64,000 bases of DNA from Amoebidium appalachense (lineage: Eukaryota > Ichthyosporea). The notes below the pieces were generated by a model. It did not search any database and had not been told where the DNA came from. It saw only the letters and a list, made by a program, of their open reading frames with translations. Below, in pieces: positions 1 to 24,872 of this stretch (the stretch's first letter is position 1; every line of letters begins with the position of its first letter). Position numbers and translations under genes: made by a program. The DNA lies in the NCBI GenBank assembly GCA_963693365.1, contig CAVNZM010000017.1, positions 2,914,001 to 2,978,000 of the forward strand. Reading direction: 5' to 3'.

Positions 1-15
1 CCCGTGGCTGCCGCC

Positions 16-109
<94 letters not shown>

Positions 110-169
110 CTCACACTCACACTCACACACACACACACAGAGAGAGGGAGGGAGGGGGTGAGGGGGGGA

Positions 170-202
<33 letters not shown>

Positions 203-250
203 CGACGAGCGCATGCTCGCACACACGCCCTTACTCATGCGCACACGAAG

Positions 251-306
<56 letters not shown>

Positions 307-475
307 ACACACGAAGACACAGCTAGAATGTGTTGAAACTCAGCCTCTGTAGACAGCTCGAGCTTGGCTGAAGATGGACTACCTTGGGTTGCCCCGTGCC
401 TCTTTGTATCGCAGTCTAGATTTCTGCACCATTTTTGTACTTCATACTTGTGCTTAAATTTCTTTTCCCCCTCCT

Positions 476-517
<42 letters not shown>

Positions 518-580
518 TGCCCTCCCATTCACTGTGACACAAGCACACACACACACACACAGATTACACATGTGTACACA

Positions 581-615
<35 letters not shown>
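1..615. repeat. Microsatellite-rich sequence 5' of the first recognisable exon
   Basis: The stretch holds (CA)n at about 21-104 and 251-300, a G run at 172-202, a C run at 478-517 and more (CA)n running into the splice acceptor at 611-615. Unique sequence at about 316-475 shows no exon I can support. It most likely belongs to an intron of the ZRSR2-like gene, because the exon at 616 starts inside the UHM/RRM region and needs upstream coding exons. Confidence 0.7.
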
Positions 616-617
<2 letters not shown>

Positions 618-1389
618 CGATGAAGATGAGGCATATGCCAGCTTTCGGTCCTTCTACGATGAGGTGCTCCCAGAATTCCAAAGGTTCGGCAAAGTCGTTC
701 AGTTTAAGGTGCGGCGGGTGGATTTTTTCCCCCTTTGTGCGGTTTATGATGGTGTGGGCAGTGTGTTTTGCCTGTGGTTTTAGGAGGGGGGTGGGGGGGG
801 GGGGGGGGGGGGGGGGGGGGGAGGGGGGGGGGGAGGCTATCTGTAGATTTAATGTGGTGCGGGTGGGTTGTTTTCTGTGAAGTTTCCGTTTTTGGTTGTT
901 CTGTCGTGCGAGGTGCTTGTGAGAGTTCCCATGGGCCGGGGGGGCGGGGGGGTGGGAAGGGGGGGGGGGGGGGGGAGGGGGGGGGGGGGGGGGGGGGGGT
1001 GGGGGGGGGAGGGGGAAGAATGGAGAGGGGGGGGGGGGGGGAAGAATGAGAGGGGGGGGGGGGGGGGGATGGAAGGAGGGGGTTGCTCTACCACAGACTG
1101 TCAAGTTTATGCACCCATGCAAGTGATCACAGACAAGACGACATCCATGTGAGGACACCCCCCCTCACCTTTAAACCTATGTGCACCTACACTTGCACCT
1201 TCCCCTACACGTATACATATGCATGTGCATGTGCAAGTAGACGTACACAAATGAGATACACACACATTAACAAATACACGTACACAGACAAACACACAAA
1301 TGCACGTCACGTACACGAACACACGTACACCTACACCTGCAATACACGAAACACACACGTACTCGCACACAAACACACGTGCACGCACG

Positions 1390-1484
<95 letters not shown>

Positions 1485-1890
1485 ACTCGCACACAAACAC
1501 ACGTACACACACGCACACACACACACACACACACGAACACACACACACACACACACACATTGGCCGGAGGGAGCGGCCAATAAAGGTTAATGATCCCCAC
1601 AATCCCCACACACGTGACACACCCACATCAGCACACATACTCATACACAATTCCGCACCTACACACACAAAAATCCACACACACACACATACACAAACAC
1701 TTTCACACACACACACACATACACAAACACTTTCACACACACACACAAACAAACGCACGTGCACAGGTGTGCCACAACAATGCCCCCCCGCCTACAAGGC
1801 AACAAATACACACCTACACACATACATACACAAACACAAGTACTCCTACACAAATTCACATACACACACACACGTTAACGCATGCGCGCG

Positions 1891-1939
<49 letters not shown>

Positions 1940-2118
1940 ACAGGTGTGCTACAACAATGCCCCCCACCTACACGGTAACGTCTACGTGCAATATTTGTCC
2001 AGTCATGATGCCCTCTCTGCCCTACACTCAATGAATGGCCGATGGTTTGACGGCAGACAGATATTTGGCTCCCTCTGTACCGTCATAAGGTGGAAACCTG
2101 CAATATGTGGTACGGTTC

Positions 2119-2175
<57 letters not shown>

Positions 2176-2251
2176 AAAAAAGAAAGAAAGAAAAAGAAAA
2201 CCACCACCACCACCACCACCACCACAACAACACACACACACACACACATAC

Positions 2252-2346
<95 letters not shown>

Positions 2347-3616
2347 CCCCCCCCAAACAAACAAACAAACAAAAAGAAGCCCATACACAAGCACGTACAC
2401 AAACACACACCACAATCACACACGCACGCACACACATAGTGGCACAAGCACTAGGGGCACAATACGCAGAATTCTCGGTTCGCGGATTTTCTGTGCGGTT
2501 CCATCGCCTGTTGCTGTAAACCCCCCCCCCACCACCAATCCACCTTTCCCTTCTTTTTTGTTGTTTTTTCGCCGCCAAACCACCTTTCCCCTTCTTTTTT
2601 GTTGTTTTTTGTTGTGAAACAAAGGGAAGGGGGGCAGGGGGCGAGGGGGGAGGGGGGTCGTGTGTGAAATAAAAAAGGCCCTATGGAGAAAGGGCAGGGG
2701 GAGGGGGGAGGGGGAGGGGGGCACCCCACTTGTTACCGTACTTTAGAATATTATGGTCACTGTATTTTATTGCTGCTGATTTCAAGGCTTTTCAGGCCTC
2801 GCTGCTTTCAAGAAGTGTCCCCGAGGAAGCGACTGCAACTTTCTCCATGTTTTCCGTAATCCCGGAGGTGCTTTCTCTTGGGCAGACAGAGACGAAGATG
2901 GGGACAGAGAGAAGGGTTTCAACAGAACACCAAGGGATCCATCGTGGTCGGAGAGAGGGAGAGGTAACGAGAGGGAGTGGGATAGGGGAAAGAGATACAC
3001 GGATAGTTGGGATGTTGAGGAGGAGAGAGAATGGAGAAGTCAGAGAAGTGAAAGGAGAAGTAGTAGGGGTGGGGATGGGTGGGATGAGAGGGAGGGAAGG
3101 AGGGACGAGAGAGGCAGTCGTAGTGAGAGGAGGGAGAGCGAGAGACGAGATAGAGATGGGGAGAGAACGCAAAGGAGGAGGGACGGGGAGGAGACCCCCC
3201 GAGAGAGGAGGGGAAGTAGAGAAGGGAGGGAGAGAGAGACGGAGAGAGGTGACCGGAAGCGAAGTAAGGATGAAAGGGAGGAGGGAGGGAGTCGAAAGAG
3301 GAGGCGGAGTAGTTCAGTTGAGATCAATGGGGCTGATGACAAAACTAGGAGTAGAAGCAAGTCAAGAAGCAGTAGAAAAGGGGAGAAAGATGAAAGAGAT
3401 AAAGGGAGAAGAGACGATGAGAGAAAACGTGATGGAAGTAGGGAAAGGCATTTAAGGCACAAGAGCAAGCGAAGGAGCAGGTCTCGGAGTCCCAGAAAAA
3501 AGGAAAAGGAGAAGAAAAGAGACAAAAACAGAAAACGTGAGAAGACTGACAGGAATGATGCTGGCTCAGAGGCTGTGAATATTGTGACGAATGAAAATGG
3601 TGAGGATGTGAAATAA
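616..3616 (+). CDS. ZRSR2-like: U2AF35-related splicing factor (ZRSR2/Urp-like), 3' part of gene
   Basis: Three exons with agreeing phases: 616-708 (phase 0 out), 1944-2109 (phase 1 out) and 2796-3616, ending TAA at 3614-3616. They give 359 residues; the N-terminus and first zinc finger lie upstream. Exon 1 reads YDEDEAY...FYDEVLPEF and ends with GKVVQFK. Exon 2 holds the RRM/UHM core (GNVYVQY) and NGRWFDGRQI, ending in WKPAIC. Exon 3 completes a CCCH zinc finger (C-x7-C-x5-C-x3-H, CPRGSDCNFLH) and continues into FRNPGG and a long Arg/Ser/Glu/Asp-rich RS tail. ZRSR2 family proteins contact the 3' splice site, mainly of U12-type introns, in the nucleus. The FLHVFRNP motif and order separate it from U2AF1. 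The junctions are canonical GT-AG and splice exactly to the family consensus. Confidence 0.9.
709..1943. repeat. Intron of ZRSR2-like gene, G-rich 5' half and CA-rich 3' half
   Basis: The 5' part (about 783-1075) is dominated by G runs broken by single A or T. The 3' part carries (CA)n at about 1391-1482 and 1899-1934, running almost into the acceptor CAG at 1941-1943. A partial copy of the next exon lies at 1754-1803. Confidence 0.75.
1754..1803 (+). repeat. Intronic echo of the exon-2 acceptor of the ZRSR2-like gene
   Basis: About 50 bases repeat the real intron/exon boundary at 1933-1980. The copy includes GCACGTGCACAG, then GTGTGCCACAACAATGCC, then CCTACAAGGCAAC. It has one extra C in the C run, which would shift the frame. 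It stands 180 bases upstream of the true acceptor and is flanked by (CA)n on both sides. It is not needed for the protein. Confidence 0.75.
2110..2795. repeat. Intron of ZRSR2-like gene with C run, A run, CCA and CA repeats
   Basis: A C run at 2120-2141 is followed by an A run to about 2173, a (CCA)n stretch at about 2201-2224 and (CA)n to 2341. After 2520 comes a duplicated TTTGTTGTTTTTT motif (about 2557-2614) and G-rich sequence. The acceptor is TTTTCAG ending at 2795. Confidence 0.7.
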
Positions 3617-3928
3617 TGTATAGATGAGAAGGAACGCAAAACATGGAATGAATGTGATCTTGACCGCCTTCACAGAAGTCGTGCAAGGCCTAGGGTGGGA
3701 AGATGGCATGAACGAAGGGCTTAGGCTAGTTCATGTGTCAATGTAATGCTACCCCAAGCGACTGTACAAAAGTTTAGTGGCACAGTTTTTCTTTTGTATG
3801 CAGCTTCTGGTTTGCCAAGTACTCGATTGATGAAGACAAAGAAGACGACATCTATGGATGTGATATCGAATGGCAAAGTTTAAATTCAAGGTCTATTACA
3901 GTTGGGTATATATTTACAGTACCCATAC

Positions 3929-3934
3929 AATAAA
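3929..3934 (+). terminator. Polyadenylation signal AATAAA of the ZRSR2-like gene
   Basis: AATAAA lies 313 bases after the stop codon, in unique AT-rich sequence typical of a 3' UTR. No competing signal is closer. Confidence 0.6.
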
Positions 3935-4918
3935 CCTTCCGTGAATACACACAGTGCCATCACATCTTGTGAGTCGAGCCAAGTGGGGCCGAACGTCACA
4001 ATGTGTAATTACATGTGAACCCCACCGCGTTTCTTTAAGACTCCCCCTCCCGGTATGCAAGACTGTGACCGAGAGGAGGGGAGAGGGGGGGGCTGCCTTA
4101 GGCGCAACAGAGTACGAGGACCGAGATGCACTTCCCGCTATGGGTGTGTGTGTGGGGGGGGGGAGGGGGAGGAGGTGTTTCACCAAGGCCTGCTGTCAGT
4201 ATATAGGAGGCCTTGGGTTTCACACAACCGGTTGAACACGTAACAAGTCAGACAACAAGACAGTACGCTTGTGGCTTATGAGGAGTAGGAGCACATGATC
4301 ATACACAGTGTAACACCATCCTCCGTACAAGTTGCCCCCGAGCCAACAGGGGGGCAGAGACAGACTGCCAACTGAGACAACGTCAAAACGACCACAAGGA
4401 ACATGCATTGCAAGGAGGAGTTGAGCAAGGGAACAGAAACGGAAAACGTTCCAGTAACGGTGGGCTTTTATCTTCACGAGTTACTGAGATACTGACTCAT
4501 TCTGGCGTATTCTAAAGTATGTATGTGCTGGAAATCAACCATGTTTCAATCGCACTTACAAACCCAAACACAGTGTACACAAGCTAACATTTCATAAAAT
4601 CTGTGGGTGATGACACGCGAGCCCAGCCCGTGCCCCAAACACATTATACCTTTCATTCCAGGCAAAAGATCGCGGGTGGCATTGTAAGTTGCTAACGTCA
4701 TTCTACTTCTACGAGTATGAGAATCAGCAACACAAGCATGATTGGCAGCATCTTCCCCATCTCTAAACCACGCTGACCCATGTTACACTTTAAACAGCCA
4801 TGTCGTAACCCATTAACAAATACTTGGGCGCACGTGGCGGCCATTCAAAACACACCAAGGGGATCCTAATAGTCGGAGTGGTGGTGATGCGTTTGGAGGG
4901 AGAGGGTTTTTGCAAAGC
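3935..4918. other. Intergenic sequence between converging genes
   Basis: Mostly unique sequence with a short G-rich patch at about 4150-4180. It presumably holds the 3' UTR of the minus-strand acidic-protein gene. I see no supported exon, and no clear AATAAA on the minus strand. Confidence 0.5.
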
Positions 4919-6004
4919 TTAGTTCTTTGCCTTCTTGGGAGCGGGCTCCTCCTCCTCGTCCTCCTCCTCATCATCGTCATGTTCGCGCTTGCCATCCTCC
5001 TCCTCCTCCTCATCTTCGTCACCGTCGTCACCCTCCTCACCGTCATCTCCCTCCTCACCCTCACCCTCCTCGCCATCGTACTCGCCGTCATCCCCCTCCT
5101 CTCCTTCCTCGCCATCATCACCTTCGCCCTCCTCACCATCATCCCCCTCCTCGCCATCATCTCCCTCCTCACCGTCATCACCCTCCTCCTCCTCTTCATC
5201 ACCGCCATCAACGGGCTCCTGTGGCATAATACACAAGGGTAAGCTCGAATTCTCAGCAGGAGATAATGAAACACAAACGGTCTGCTCTGATGGGGCAACC
5301 TTAGAAAGAATGGATTGCGTGAGCTATCAAGTTCACACCATAAGCAAAGGGAAACGGGGTAGGGGTTTCAGAGCAGTAACGACAGAGCAAGTGTGCCGAA
5401 GAAAGAACCAGGGAATGTAGACCCACCTTTTCTTGGTGCTCGTCCCTCACGAACATCTGTGGCAGAGGGGTGAACCTGCATGAAAAAAGCCCGTGTCAGG
5501 GCCTGTCATAGCAACTCGGTTGATGCCATCCTCTTAACTACACCACCTAACAAGAACTGAAAACATCCATGAAGAAGTCAAGGAACTAAAACACGCTGTG
5601 AAATCGGTAGAGGGAAAGGAAGAAAGGCAACACTTCAGCGGCAACGGCATTTGCGAGCCAAGCATACACACCTGTTGCCGATGATGGAGGCAAGGGTGCT
5701 ATCGAGGGCAAGGAAGATGTCCTCCTGTGGGGTAAAAAACTTGTTAGCACAACTCAAGTTACACTGAAACCGGTCGAGGGAACGTGTATTTAAGCACCAT
5801 TCATGTAAGAACTGCACACACCTGTTAACACTGCACGAACTTGTCGTATACCTAAGAAGTCCGAGAGTAAAAGTTCTGCCAGAAGAGAAAAACTCAAACT
5901 AGCCAGAGACCAGACAACTCCAACTGACAAGAGCAACCGACATGCTTGCTCATTACCTGTGCCTGGACGGACTCGAAGATTCTGTCAACGTTAAGGGTGG
6001 CCAT
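4919..6004 (-). CDS. Small highly acidic protein, family not recognised
   Basis: Four exons on the minus strand with agreeing phases: 5957-6004 (ATG at 6004), 5672-5724, 5427-5475 and 4919-5218 (TAA at 4919-4921), giving 149 residues. The first 50 residues are mixed and probably helical (MATLNVDRIFESVQAQ, then EDIFLALDSTLASIIGN, then FTPLPQMFVRDEH). From about residue 51 the protein is an Asp/Glu/Gly repeat (GDDGEEG units) with almost no hydrophobic residues. It ends in a basic PAPKKAKN tail that could act as a nuclear signal. Composition suggests a histone- or basic-protein-binding nuclear factor, but that is inference from composition only. All junctions are GT-AG, and the third exon needs the acceptor after CATGCAG to keep phase. 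An alternative acceptor at CCACAG before ATGTTC would break the phase with exon 2. Confidence 0.75.
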
Positions 6005-6238
6005 TTTTGAAGGATTCAGTATGGAGATGTCTGCAGAGGAAAAGAAAATGGGTCAGTTTAAAGTTCAGCTGAAGTGTGTCAAGAGCTTGACACAACATAT
6101 CGGGGATAGGAACAACAAAAGCCCAAGCCACATCATGGAAGCAGATATCGGAAAAGGGGCCCCGTGTCCTCCTTATGATAAGGTCGGTTGATTTCTATCC
6201 AGATCAGGAGCGACATGTGAAGTTCTGATGTTCTGAAT

Positions 6239-6283
6239 AGCTTGTTGAGGTATAAGGGAACAGCTTGTTGAGGTATAAGGGAG
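6239..6283. repeat. Two-copy tandem repeat, 22-bp unit
   Basis: The string AGCTTGTTGAGGTATAAGGG occurs twice in direct succession upstream of the acidic-protein start codon. It has no obvious function. Confidence 0.8.
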
Positions 6284-8400
6284 TAAGAAGGGGGAAAAGG
6301 CTGTCCGAGCTCTGCAACCCGCTACTGCTGCATCAAAACCGCTTGGGACGTCTGACTATCCGAGTCCATGCCCCACTTGGGCGAAAAGAGACTGATTATG
6401 TTCGATAATCACAGCCAAAAAGTTCACCTAGGAAAAAACACTATGTTTTTTGCTGGTAACCGTGCATCTCAATCATCTCAAGAACGGGCCCAAACATAAA
6501 CCTTGTAGCTGCAGTGGTTAAAATCGTTGCAACAGAGTGGGATGAGAGATGGGCCCAGGTCAGAGAGTAACACCTCCGACACACCTCCGACACATCATCA
6601 AAAAAAAACGTACCGGAGAAGTATTGAGAGGGATGCTACCGTAAACAAGACAGTTACCAACTGAAGTACAAACGGCCCCCGCCGCCGCAACCACACCCAG
6701 CCAGGCGACCAGTCATACGCCCGGAGGTGGGGTAAATTGAAAACAAAACCGAACCCTCATGCATGTTGACATATCAGCAGCTGTAATCATGCATATTGCA
6801 ATTTTGTGGGCTTTCTCTAGTATATTAGCATTTTATAATTAAATTGTATATTGCAGGAGCATTTTACGGGGAGAAAACATAGGGTACCAGAGCGTTGCTC
6901 GAGGAAACACTATTTACTCACACTCTGTTACTGGCATCCACTCTTATTTGGATTGGACAAGACAGAGCCGATTCGACCATAAAAGGAAACACATTCTTTT
7001 CGGATGCGGCATGACCAAAGGGGGTGCAAAAGCCGGATGTCAAGAGCCAGAATCGTTTGTGTTTTCAAGTCCTCTAAATGCATTTTGTAGGGAGGTAGAA
7101 TCAATGTTCCACACCCCAAAATCAACTAGATGGTTATTTATTAAAACACCTAAGAGTATCAAATATTGATTTGGACAAGCTAAAAGTGTGGCTCTTGCTT
7201 CTAAATCAAGATATATTAGCAATCGTATTCCCTACATCTAGCACAGTTTGGAGCCAGGAAAAAAATGTGTACTTTTTGCCCTCCTTCATTCCGTCCATAT
7301 TAAGCTATCTAATTCTTCTGGTGATTGGAAGTCGTCACGACCTAATAGTGGACCAATTAGAAACTTTTCAGCCATCTTCCACCAATCATATATGGCTAGA
7401 AATGCGCGCCAAATCTAGTGATCCGGGTCGCGCCTGGGCCAGCCCAACTTGAGGCTTTTCCGGGGCAGTGCGTGATTCGACAGTTCATCCGTGGCTGTAT
7501 TTCAACATGGAATATAGGTCTATACTAAAATAAAGGCAAATATTGAAACTCACTTTAAACACTTTAAAATGTTAATAAATGTATATATTTTTAGTGATTT
7601 GTTCCTATACCTATTTCATCTGAGTTTGCCGAGGCCAATTTCGCTTTTCAATCCGGTGGGACCGGTTCGAATCAGCACACTGCAGCTTGATTCGAACGCA
7701 AACAGCATGATTCGAATCGTTGGACCCGGAATTCTGACTCGGTGCTTTCTGCTGCTTTCTGCGCCGTGGTGTCCGGGACACGCAAAAAGCAGTTGACGCA
7801 AAAACGTTTTTTGTGTTGAAGTTAATGTGTCCATGTGCTCTACGGAGAGACCATATAATAAAGGTGGACGAGTAGTATGCACGGTAGCTTTGATGCTTAC
7901 CACGTTTGTGGCCCTCGTTATGCGTTCTACGGCCTCCATGTGGTGCCTTAGAGAAACGGCCATTGGAGATCAGGAAACGGGGGAAACCTGGCACAGGAAA
8001 CAACAAAGACGCTCCTAGAAAAGCTGGCTGGGAGAATCGTTGAGGAGTGGGTGGGTACAGGCCATCTTGATAAAGTCATGTCGGACCGATATTGTGTGTG
8101 CTCGAAAACGATTGGAAAGTGCACAAGGTGGCATGGCAGCTCCGAAGATGATGTTCAACTTTGCATCACTAGGTCAGAGTCATTTCCTTTCTTATCAGAA
8201 AGACCGAATGATAGCCCAAAGAGGCAGGGGAAGCTATAGGCAGAACAAATTAATGTGCCTGATTTATTTTCTCTTTGCGCTCGAACCGGGGTGTCACAAC
8301 CTGAAAACTCGGCATAGGGGGCACTTACCTCATGTTAATTCAATTTGGAGCCTTGGCTCGTGTCAGACATCTGACAAGTTGGAAAGGGAGAGGGAGCGCC
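6284..8400. other. Intergenic, mostly unique sequence upstream of the acidic-protein gene
   Basis: AT-rich unique DNA with several CCAAT/ATTGG pentamers (for example near 6950, 7314, 7352 and 7383). Three GATTCGAA/GGTTCGAA motifs lie close together at about 7667-7718. Short open frames such as 7171-7452 lack any recognisable domain. No exon is supported. Confidence 0.5.
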
Positions 8401-8828
8401 GGGGGAGGGGGAGGGGGAGGAAGGAAGGAGGGGGGAGGGGGGGGGGGGGGGGGGGCAGCAGGGGCAGGGCAAGAGAAAAGGAGAGGGGTGCATAGGTTGA
8501 CACATCACACACATCTAATCCCTCGAACCAAACATGTGAACTTGGGTTCATCGACCGAACCTGCACCGGCTAGGTCAACCATTTGTTATCCCTTGGCGAT
8601 TCCTGTCTGCTATGCTCCATATGTTATTAGAGACAGGTGTCTCCACAATGGTTTGTATCTGCAGCTTGTCAGCATTTTATAAGCTTATGCCCATTCCCGT
8701 GAGGTGCACCTTGAATGCCTCGTTTATGCAGGCTGCCCTCTTCTCGTATCCTCTTCTGAATCAAGCTTCAACACCATAGCAACCCACTTGCCCTTCAGTT
8801 TTGACATACATGGTTGAAATCCCCCCCC

Positions 8829-8859
<31 letters not shown>

Positions 8860-9344
8860 ACCACCCCGTCTCTACTGTACCCTATCCCCCCCTCTGAGTG
8901 TCCGCCAACGTCCTCAGAGTTTCGTATCTGCCTGGGTGTCACCTAAGTTTTGCACCGCACGTGGTCGAAACGGACTGGAGGTGTACACTGGCAAACCGTA
9001 CCTTCGCACAGACTAGTTGATGCCAGCATCTGTTCTGCATGCCCGGGATATCTGTTTTTGTTATGGTTCATTGTTTAGCAGTACAAGGTAACTGTGTGTG
9101 TGTGTGTGTGTGTGTGCATCATGATTTGTCTGTGTTTGTGTGTGTGTGCGTGTGTGCGTGTGTGTGTGTGTAGAAAGAAGAAGGGTCGCCCGGAGCATGG
9201 CCCGGGGTTAAAGGTGGAAGAAGGGGGGGGGGGGAGGGGACTTCAAGCCAGGATGTTTTCGAGAGTCAGTTGTGAGAGAGAGTCAAACAGAAAGCACGAC
9301 GGAAGCAAGAGTGAAAAGAGGGGTTTTTTTTTTATTTTTTGTTT

Positions 9345-9375
<31 letters not shown>

Positions 9376-9560
9376 GGGGGGCTAATTAGGATTCAATCTC
9401 GTCACGCACGTCCGCCATTCCCAAATATGGAAATGGGCATCGCGGCCAAACACGAAATACTGGAGTGATGGCCACTGTGGCATTAGCATTCCTCTATTAA
9501 TTCCGGCAATTTTCTGGCCTTTCTTAATCAGTATGCGGTTAGATGCCTCGACGTAATCGC

Positions 9561-9643
<83 letters not shown>

Positions 9644-9670
9644 CGCGCGCGTGTGTGTGTGCGTGTGCGT

Positions 9671-9706
<36 letters not shown>

Positions 9707-9900
9707 GTTGTAGCGACAAGGGGAGAGGGGGGGGGGGGGGGGGGAGGGGCGCGGAGGAGGGAGGAGGGGACCAACACTAGATAAGGAGACTTCCAAGGGT
9801 CAAAACAGATAACACCACAGAAGCCACGAGTGGACCGGAAGAGAGAGTGTGTTCTTTAGCAGGCTTTTGGCCGGGCAGGCACGCCGCAGGGAGGGGGGGG

Positions 9901-10009
9901 GGATGCTAAGATATGGATATTGGGGGAGAGGGGGGAGGGGAGGGGGGGATGCTAAGATATGGATTGGGGTGGGGGTGGGGGTGTGTATGTGTGTGTGTGT
10001 GTGTGTTGG

Positions 10010-10050
<41 letters not shown>

Positions 10051-10070
10051 GGGACGCGAAGATATGGATA
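9901..10070 (+). repeat. Three copies of a GATGCTAAGATATGGAT block separated by G/GT tracts
   Basis: Near-identical blocks start at 9901, 9948 and 10053 (the last reads GACGCGAAGATATGGAT). Each is flanked by G-rich or GT-rich repeat. The arrangement matches the echoes seen at exon edges, but outside any gene I can identify. Confidence 0.7.
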
Positions 10071-11213
10071 CGACCGGAAGTCCCCTAAGTCACCGAGAAG
10101 TTGAATTATTGGCTGGCCACTGCACCCCCAATTCTGGCTCCCACAAGAGATCACCGTGACTCAGTTGTCCCACAATCAAATACGTAAAGACTGTAAATAA
10201 AATTTCATTGATGCTAGGGTTCATTTGCCTCTTGGTGACCACCCGTGAAACTTTGTTAAAAACGCAGCAGCTGTCCTGCCTGCTGCAGTGTGGTTTCCCG
10301 ATGTGGTCTAATTATTGTATGTGGTCACCCGTAAACTCTTTTGCTAAATCTGTCCATTCTCTCGGTCAATTAGACTTGTTGCTGATTTCAGCCTCTGCAC
10401 ATTAATGTAACACCCCTATAAATAAATCAGGTTTCGATTCCTTACAGTGCTTGAAATTCGAATGCCTTTCTTATGGGGAGGGGGTGCACGTGCCACTGGT
10501 CCCCCCCCCCTCCCCCCCCCCCCCCCCCCCCCCCCAACTTAATGCCCCCCCCCAGTACACGTTGCTTTATCTGATGTACCTTATTCTCCTTAGCAACCAA
10601 ATGCCTGTGTTCAGCTCGTACATACACCAGATTAGTATTGCCAATAGTGGTCGACTCAGATTTGCCTGGGCCAGGGTGACATCGGATGCACGGACCGGCA
10701 ATATACGCCTATTGTATATATGTGTTCATTGGGCGATGCTGGCCGTCGTGATCCTTTAATTTACCCACTTAGCATATACTCACGATTGGAAGCCCTTTAT
10801 ATTATTGCTTTATAAATTACCCACGGTAGTCTAGATCTACAAATATTTGGCTGGGCCACTAGCTGTGACCCGCGACTTTCGAATATTGCCAGAGATCGTA
10901 CTCAGTTATCCCACAATCAAGCACTCAAAACGCCGGCTTTTAGTTAACCGTTGCCGGCCACAGTATGACTTGGGCGACCCCTTGAAAATCATCTCGAGCA
11001 GATGACCTGTAAGGCGACGCTGAGGAGACAACGAATTCCTCTGCGATATAAAAATGTTGTCACCCATCACCTATGACAGGTTGCTCATGATCAATAAATC
11101 GATATCCAGCTCCAGCATCAATCATCCCCCCCCCCCCCCCCCCCCCCCCCCCTCCCTCCCACAATCCCCCCCCGAACACACACATACACACACGTGCGCG
11201 CGCACACACACAT

Positions 11214-11258
<45 letters not shown>

Positions 11259-11416
11259 GGCCCTGGCCCCCTTCACCCGCTCAACCCGCCACCCCAACTT
11301 TGAAATCAGGTGCCATGGGACTACCTGGACCATACTATTTATAGTTGCAGACCTTTACCGTTCTGGTGTGATCACACGAACATTGTGACCTGGGTGCCAG
11401 AGTTGTGTATTTGAAA

Positions 11417-11422
11417 TTTATT
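11417..11422 (-). terminator. Possible polyadenylation signal for NOP2
   Basis: AATAAA on the minus strand lies 725 bases beyond the NOP2 stop codon, with poly-C/poly-G tracts in between. It is the first good match I see; a 3' UTR of this length is plausible but unproven. Confidence 0.3.
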
Positions 11423-11518
11423 ATTCCTTGCTCTGAACAAACACATTCGTCACAGACGATCTTTCACAAACATTATCAGCCTCTCTCTCGCTCTTACACA
11501 CCAGTGCCTTCCCCCCCT

Positions 11519-11550
<32 letters not shown>

Positions 11551-11567
11551 CCCCCCCTCCCCCCTCC

Positions 11568-11604
<37 letters not shown>

Positions 11605-11907
11605 CACCCGAAAACCTTGGAACAACATATGCCCTTGGGGGTATGAAGGCAATTACCAACTCGAACCTTACATAAAAAATTCTAATACGGGTCCCGCACC
11701 GTGACGCCACACAAAAGGAAACAGCATAGGGGTTGTTATCTTCCGATCGCAAGAGAATCAGTAGGTTATGGCCAACTGTAGGCGTCAGTATATTATGATA
11801 CATATTCCCCCAAAATGGCCGGCGACAGAAAAAAGATAACATTACCTCTGCATAGCCCCCCCCCCCCCCCCCCCCCCCCTCTCTCTCTCTTCCCGTGTCC
11901 TTGAATC

Positions 11908-11943
<36 letters not shown>

Positions 11944-12146
11944 TTGTAGTTCTAGTACGTGGCGGAAAACCAACCGAAACAAATCCTGACGGGTGTGGAA
12001 ACGGAAAAAATAAAAAACAAAACAAAACCAAAAAAACAGGAAAGAACGGAGGAACATAAATGGAAAAAGTAGACAGAAAGGAGCAAGACAATGGCGAAGC
12101 GAAGCCCGGGTAACCAAAAAAAGAAAAAAGAAGCACCTACTCAGCT

Positions 12147-24872
<12,726 letters not shown>

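Larger units (their letters stand above)
8401..12146. repeat. Intergenic microsatellite and homopolymer cluster
   Basis: Tracts include G runs at about 8440-8455, 9355-9381, 9671-9704 and 10013-10049; C runs at 8821-8845, 10501-10535, 11126-11152, 11519-11602 and 11857-11941; (GT)n at 9093-9112 and 9575-9632; (CA)n at 11217-11256. An alternating (GC)n/(GT)n block at 9557-9670 is Z-DNA-prone. No gene is seen. The 3' end of NOP2 must lie in the right part of this stretch. Confidence 0.7.

Noticed and set aside
2471-2519. Candidate extra exon of the ZRSR2-like gene after CGCAG
   Set aside because: Its translation does not match the family, and direct splicing from 2109 to 2796 gives the exact CCCH zinc finger consensus.
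1-2600. Long open frames translating to Thr-His, Cys-Val, Pro or Gly repeats
   Set aside because: They are six-frame translations of (CA)n, (GT)n, poly-C and poly-G tracts, occur on both strands at once, and have no codon structure. The same applies throughout the window.
7171-7452. 93-codon plus-strand frame
   Set aside because: No domain, AT-rich intergenic composition, no splice or promoter support.
7660-7730. GGTTCGAATC resembling a tRNA B box
   Set aside because: No matching T-stem, anticodon arm or acceptor stem can be drawn around it.
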